Below are positions 63,001 to 64,000 of a stretch of 64,000 bases of DNA, piece by piece; the first letter of the stretch is position 1, and every line of letters starts with the position of its first letter. The DNA lies in contig JAJFZO010000230.1 of the NCBI GenBank assembly GCA_021397835.1, forward strand, positions 4,768,001 to 4,832,000, read 5' to 3'. The translations under genes were made by a program, and so were the position numbers. The stretch comes from Moringa oleifera. Its lineage: Eukaryota; Streptophyta; Magnoliopsida; Brassicales; Moringaceae. Under the pieces are notes generated by a model. The model made no database searches and was not told the origin of the DNA. It worked only from the letters and a program-made list of their open reading frames with translations.

Positions 63001-63038
63001 TTCCTGATATTGACCATTGTTTGCATGATGAAGGGTGA
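59952..63038 (+). CDS. Pentatricopeptide repeat protein, PLS class with E domain, probable At3g09040 ortholog
   Basis: A single uninterrupted frame encodes 1028 aa. The Arg-rich, acid-free start (MLLRFRSRALPHSSTHFF) looks like a mitochondrial presequence. Some twenty or more PPR motifs follow in PLS order, seen as repeats of LIDMYAKC, VSWNSMI-GF and PDEFT-SILSAC. The C-terminus has the E motif (LLGACRIHGDDIRGRQAAEK, LIELEPQNSSSYVLLSNIYA) and part of E+ (DGYIPDIDHCLHDEG), without DYW. Such proteins bind organelle RNA and direct C-to-U editing, with a DYW partner supplying the deaminase. Similarity to At3g09040 runs along the whole length; I believe that gene is the mitochondrial editing factor MEF12, but this is from memory. 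The gene is intronless, as usual for the family. A uORF overlaps the start. Confidence 0.93.
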   Translation: MLLRFRSRALPHSSTHFFLDHLTFSTELAPSVLNPAPDLPPQTHVYEYLLRTCLQQCKRIKTHKLFDEMPQKLAQASRTGRVVHAQSLKLGFGSRGPLGNAIVDLYAKCGNVGFAEKAFDMLDQRDILAWNSILFMYSRHGTSEQVMKCFGSLHDYGLLPNEFTVAIVLSTCRRSVDVEFGRQVHCSVIKTGLEVSAFCEGALIDMYAKCPLISEARRLFDGAMNLDTVSWTSMISGYVQVGLPEEALKLFEKMQNTGCVPDQVASVTVINACVCLGRLDDASELFMQMPNPNVVAWNVMISGHAQRGYEVEAIKFFQNMRKAGVKSTRSTLGSILSAIANLAALDLGLLVHAEAIKQGLTSNVYVGSSLINMYAKCAKMEAAKKVFDALDERNVVLWNAMLGGYAQSGYAYEVMELFSDMKCSGFHPDEFTCTSILSACACLKNLDMGCQLHTVIIKNKFATNLFVGNALIDMYAKSGALKEAKQQFELIKNPDNVSWNAVIVGFVQEEDEVEAFNLFRRMHLSGIVPDEASLASILSACANIQGLDPGIQVHCLSVKSGLETSLYAGSSLIDMYAKCGARRAAHEVLSCMPKRSIVSMNALIAGYSQNDLEEAIVLFQDMQAEGLNPSEITFVSLLDACNEPDSLNLGRQIHSLVLKRGLLCNDDFLDISLMGMYMNCHRISEAFALFSEFPNPKSTILWTAIISGLTQNDFSEEALQFYGEMLTNNALPDQATFVSVLRACAVLSSLREGRVIHSLIFHTGYDLDELTSSALIDMYAKCGDMKSSVQVFEEMSCKNNVISWNSMIVGFAKNGYAEDALKIFNQMRQAHVRPDDITFLGVLTACSHAGRLSEGRRIFDMMVSNYAIQPRVDHCACMVDLLGRWGNLGEAEEFIGKLNFEPDAMIWASLLGACRIHGDDIRGRQAAEKLIELEPQNSSSYVLLSNIYAASGNWDEVNNLRRAMRERGVKKLPGCSWIVVGQKTYLFVAGDKSRPTIGGTDAVLKELTAVMKEDGYIPDIDHCLHDEG

Positions 63039-63067
63039 CAAAAGGCCTTGCCTTGTCAGGGCCTTGA

Positions 63068-63107
63068 GGGGCCCCCCCCAGCGGGGGGGGGAGAGGGAGG
63101 GGGAGGG
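63068..63107 (+). repeat. C8/G8 hairpin and G-rich tract just after the PPR stop codon
   Basis: C8 (63072-63079), the loop AGC, and G8 (63083-63090) form a perfect 8-bp stem starting about 33 bases after the stop. Further G runs follow (GAGAGGGAGGGGGAGGG), able to form a quadruplex instead. It lies in the probable 3' untranslated region. Confidence 0.8.
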
Positions 63108-64000
63108 TGTTGGTTGGGTTGTGTGGGATGCAGTCTTCTGTGATGGGCAAGACCTGCATGAAGTCCCTTGCGTTGACCATCATTTTCTTCTAGCCCTCTA
63201 GCCATCATCCTATCAATATGGAGAAGTTAAGGCTGTGCTAGTTAGGAATTTTGATTTGAGGAGCACTCTTCCCCTGAAGAGGAGCTGTAGGCCTGCAAAG
63301 GAAACATCACTTTCGAGCTGATTGGAAGGTAGTACCTTCTGAACATGAATTCTTTCAACTGAATAAATTTAGCTTCTCATGTAGATGAGAGAGAATAATC
63401 ACCATAACTGGCATCATTTGTTCCAGTCATGGTTAGAGCTTTTACAATTTCTCTACATGATTTGTTTGTACTGAAGTTCTCATATCATCAATGAGAAGAA
63501 AGTTGACAAGGAAGCAACCGATGATATATGAAGTCCAGGCATCATTATGATGGTGAAGGCAGGTTTTGTGGTATCCATAAGACAATGTGATAGATGCTTT
63601 TCTGTAAATCTGAAAATAAACAGAGGAAAAACAACTTAAGTTGGCTATGAATTTATGGATGCCATAGTAGCTGTCATGGTTCTGCTTTGAGCCTGTAAAT
63701 ACCCTGTAAACTAGTAAAATTGGCTGAGGGCAGCCTCGGCTATACAAATGATCAATTACTTCATTATGCTGTCATCACTCTATTTCCTTGAGCAGGATAA
63801 TTTCTTGTTCTACATGATCATTGCAAATACTGCTGCTGGCACTTATGACTCTTGATTTATTTGCGTAAAATTCTTATTGTTGAAGTTGGAAGCAGCTGAG
63901 AAAAATATGCCATGAATGACTTGGTTGCTACTCCCATGACTATCATTAGAAACTTGTGCCCCAGTAAATAGCTTCCATTTATCACTTGCTTTTTCTAACA
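63108..64000. other. 3' flank of the PPR gene to the window end
   Basis: An AATAAA at 63362-63367 may be the PPR polyadenylation signal. The minus-strand open frame 63442-63747 matches nothing known. No further gene was seen before the window ends. Confidence 0.45.

Overview
This is nuclear DNA of a flowering plant, most likely a eudicot. Genes are split by many short GT-AG introns, spacers are very AT-rich, and every recognisable product belongs to a plant family. No bacterial operons, CRISPR arrays, phage genes or complete tRNA/rRNA genes were seen. The species cannot be fixed from the sequence; a rosid is a guess.

Layout. 1-2178 (+): 3' end of a DUF218-domain gene. 3251-4197 and 5903-6893 (-): a tandem pair of pathogen-related (SnoaL-like) genes with identical exon structure. 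About 7000-20270: a gene desert holding a decayed CACTA transposase (- strand, about 8400-11640), a decayed Ty3/gypsy chromovirus polyprotein (+ strand, about 11700-15180), a promoter-like island with no gene behind it (17440-17850), and very AT-rich sequence. 20270-20760: a second non-AT-rich island, gene unknown. 21957-28480 (-): LAZ1 homolog 1. 31091-32160 (+): DUF506 (PDDEXK-like) gene. 34673-40649 (-): VPS45. 42963-47482 (+): GUX3-like xylan glucuronosyltransferase. 48121-50491 (+): plastid RimP-like protein. 55206-58714 (+): serine carboxypeptidase-like protein. 59952-63038 (+): intronless E-class pentatricopeptide repeat protein, the probable ortholog of Arabidopsis At3g09040.

The genes do not form a pathway. 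From memory, the block LAZ1H1 - DUF506 - VPS45 - GUX3 - RimP-like matches a group of neighbouring genes on Arabidopsis chromosome 1 (around At1g77120-At1g77220), so it is probably conserved synteny. The nine complete gene models were rebuilt exon by exon by hand; each keeps frame across all junctions and gives a protein of about the expected family length.

I found no clear undescribed biological system. The most testable leads are a minimal ATG-TAA upstream ORF in the inferred LAZ1H1 leader, an overlapping uORF on the PPR gene, a C8/G8 hairpin just after the PPR stop codon, recurrent AAACG...CGTTT motifs near housekeeping gene starts, and the two orphan islands in the desert.
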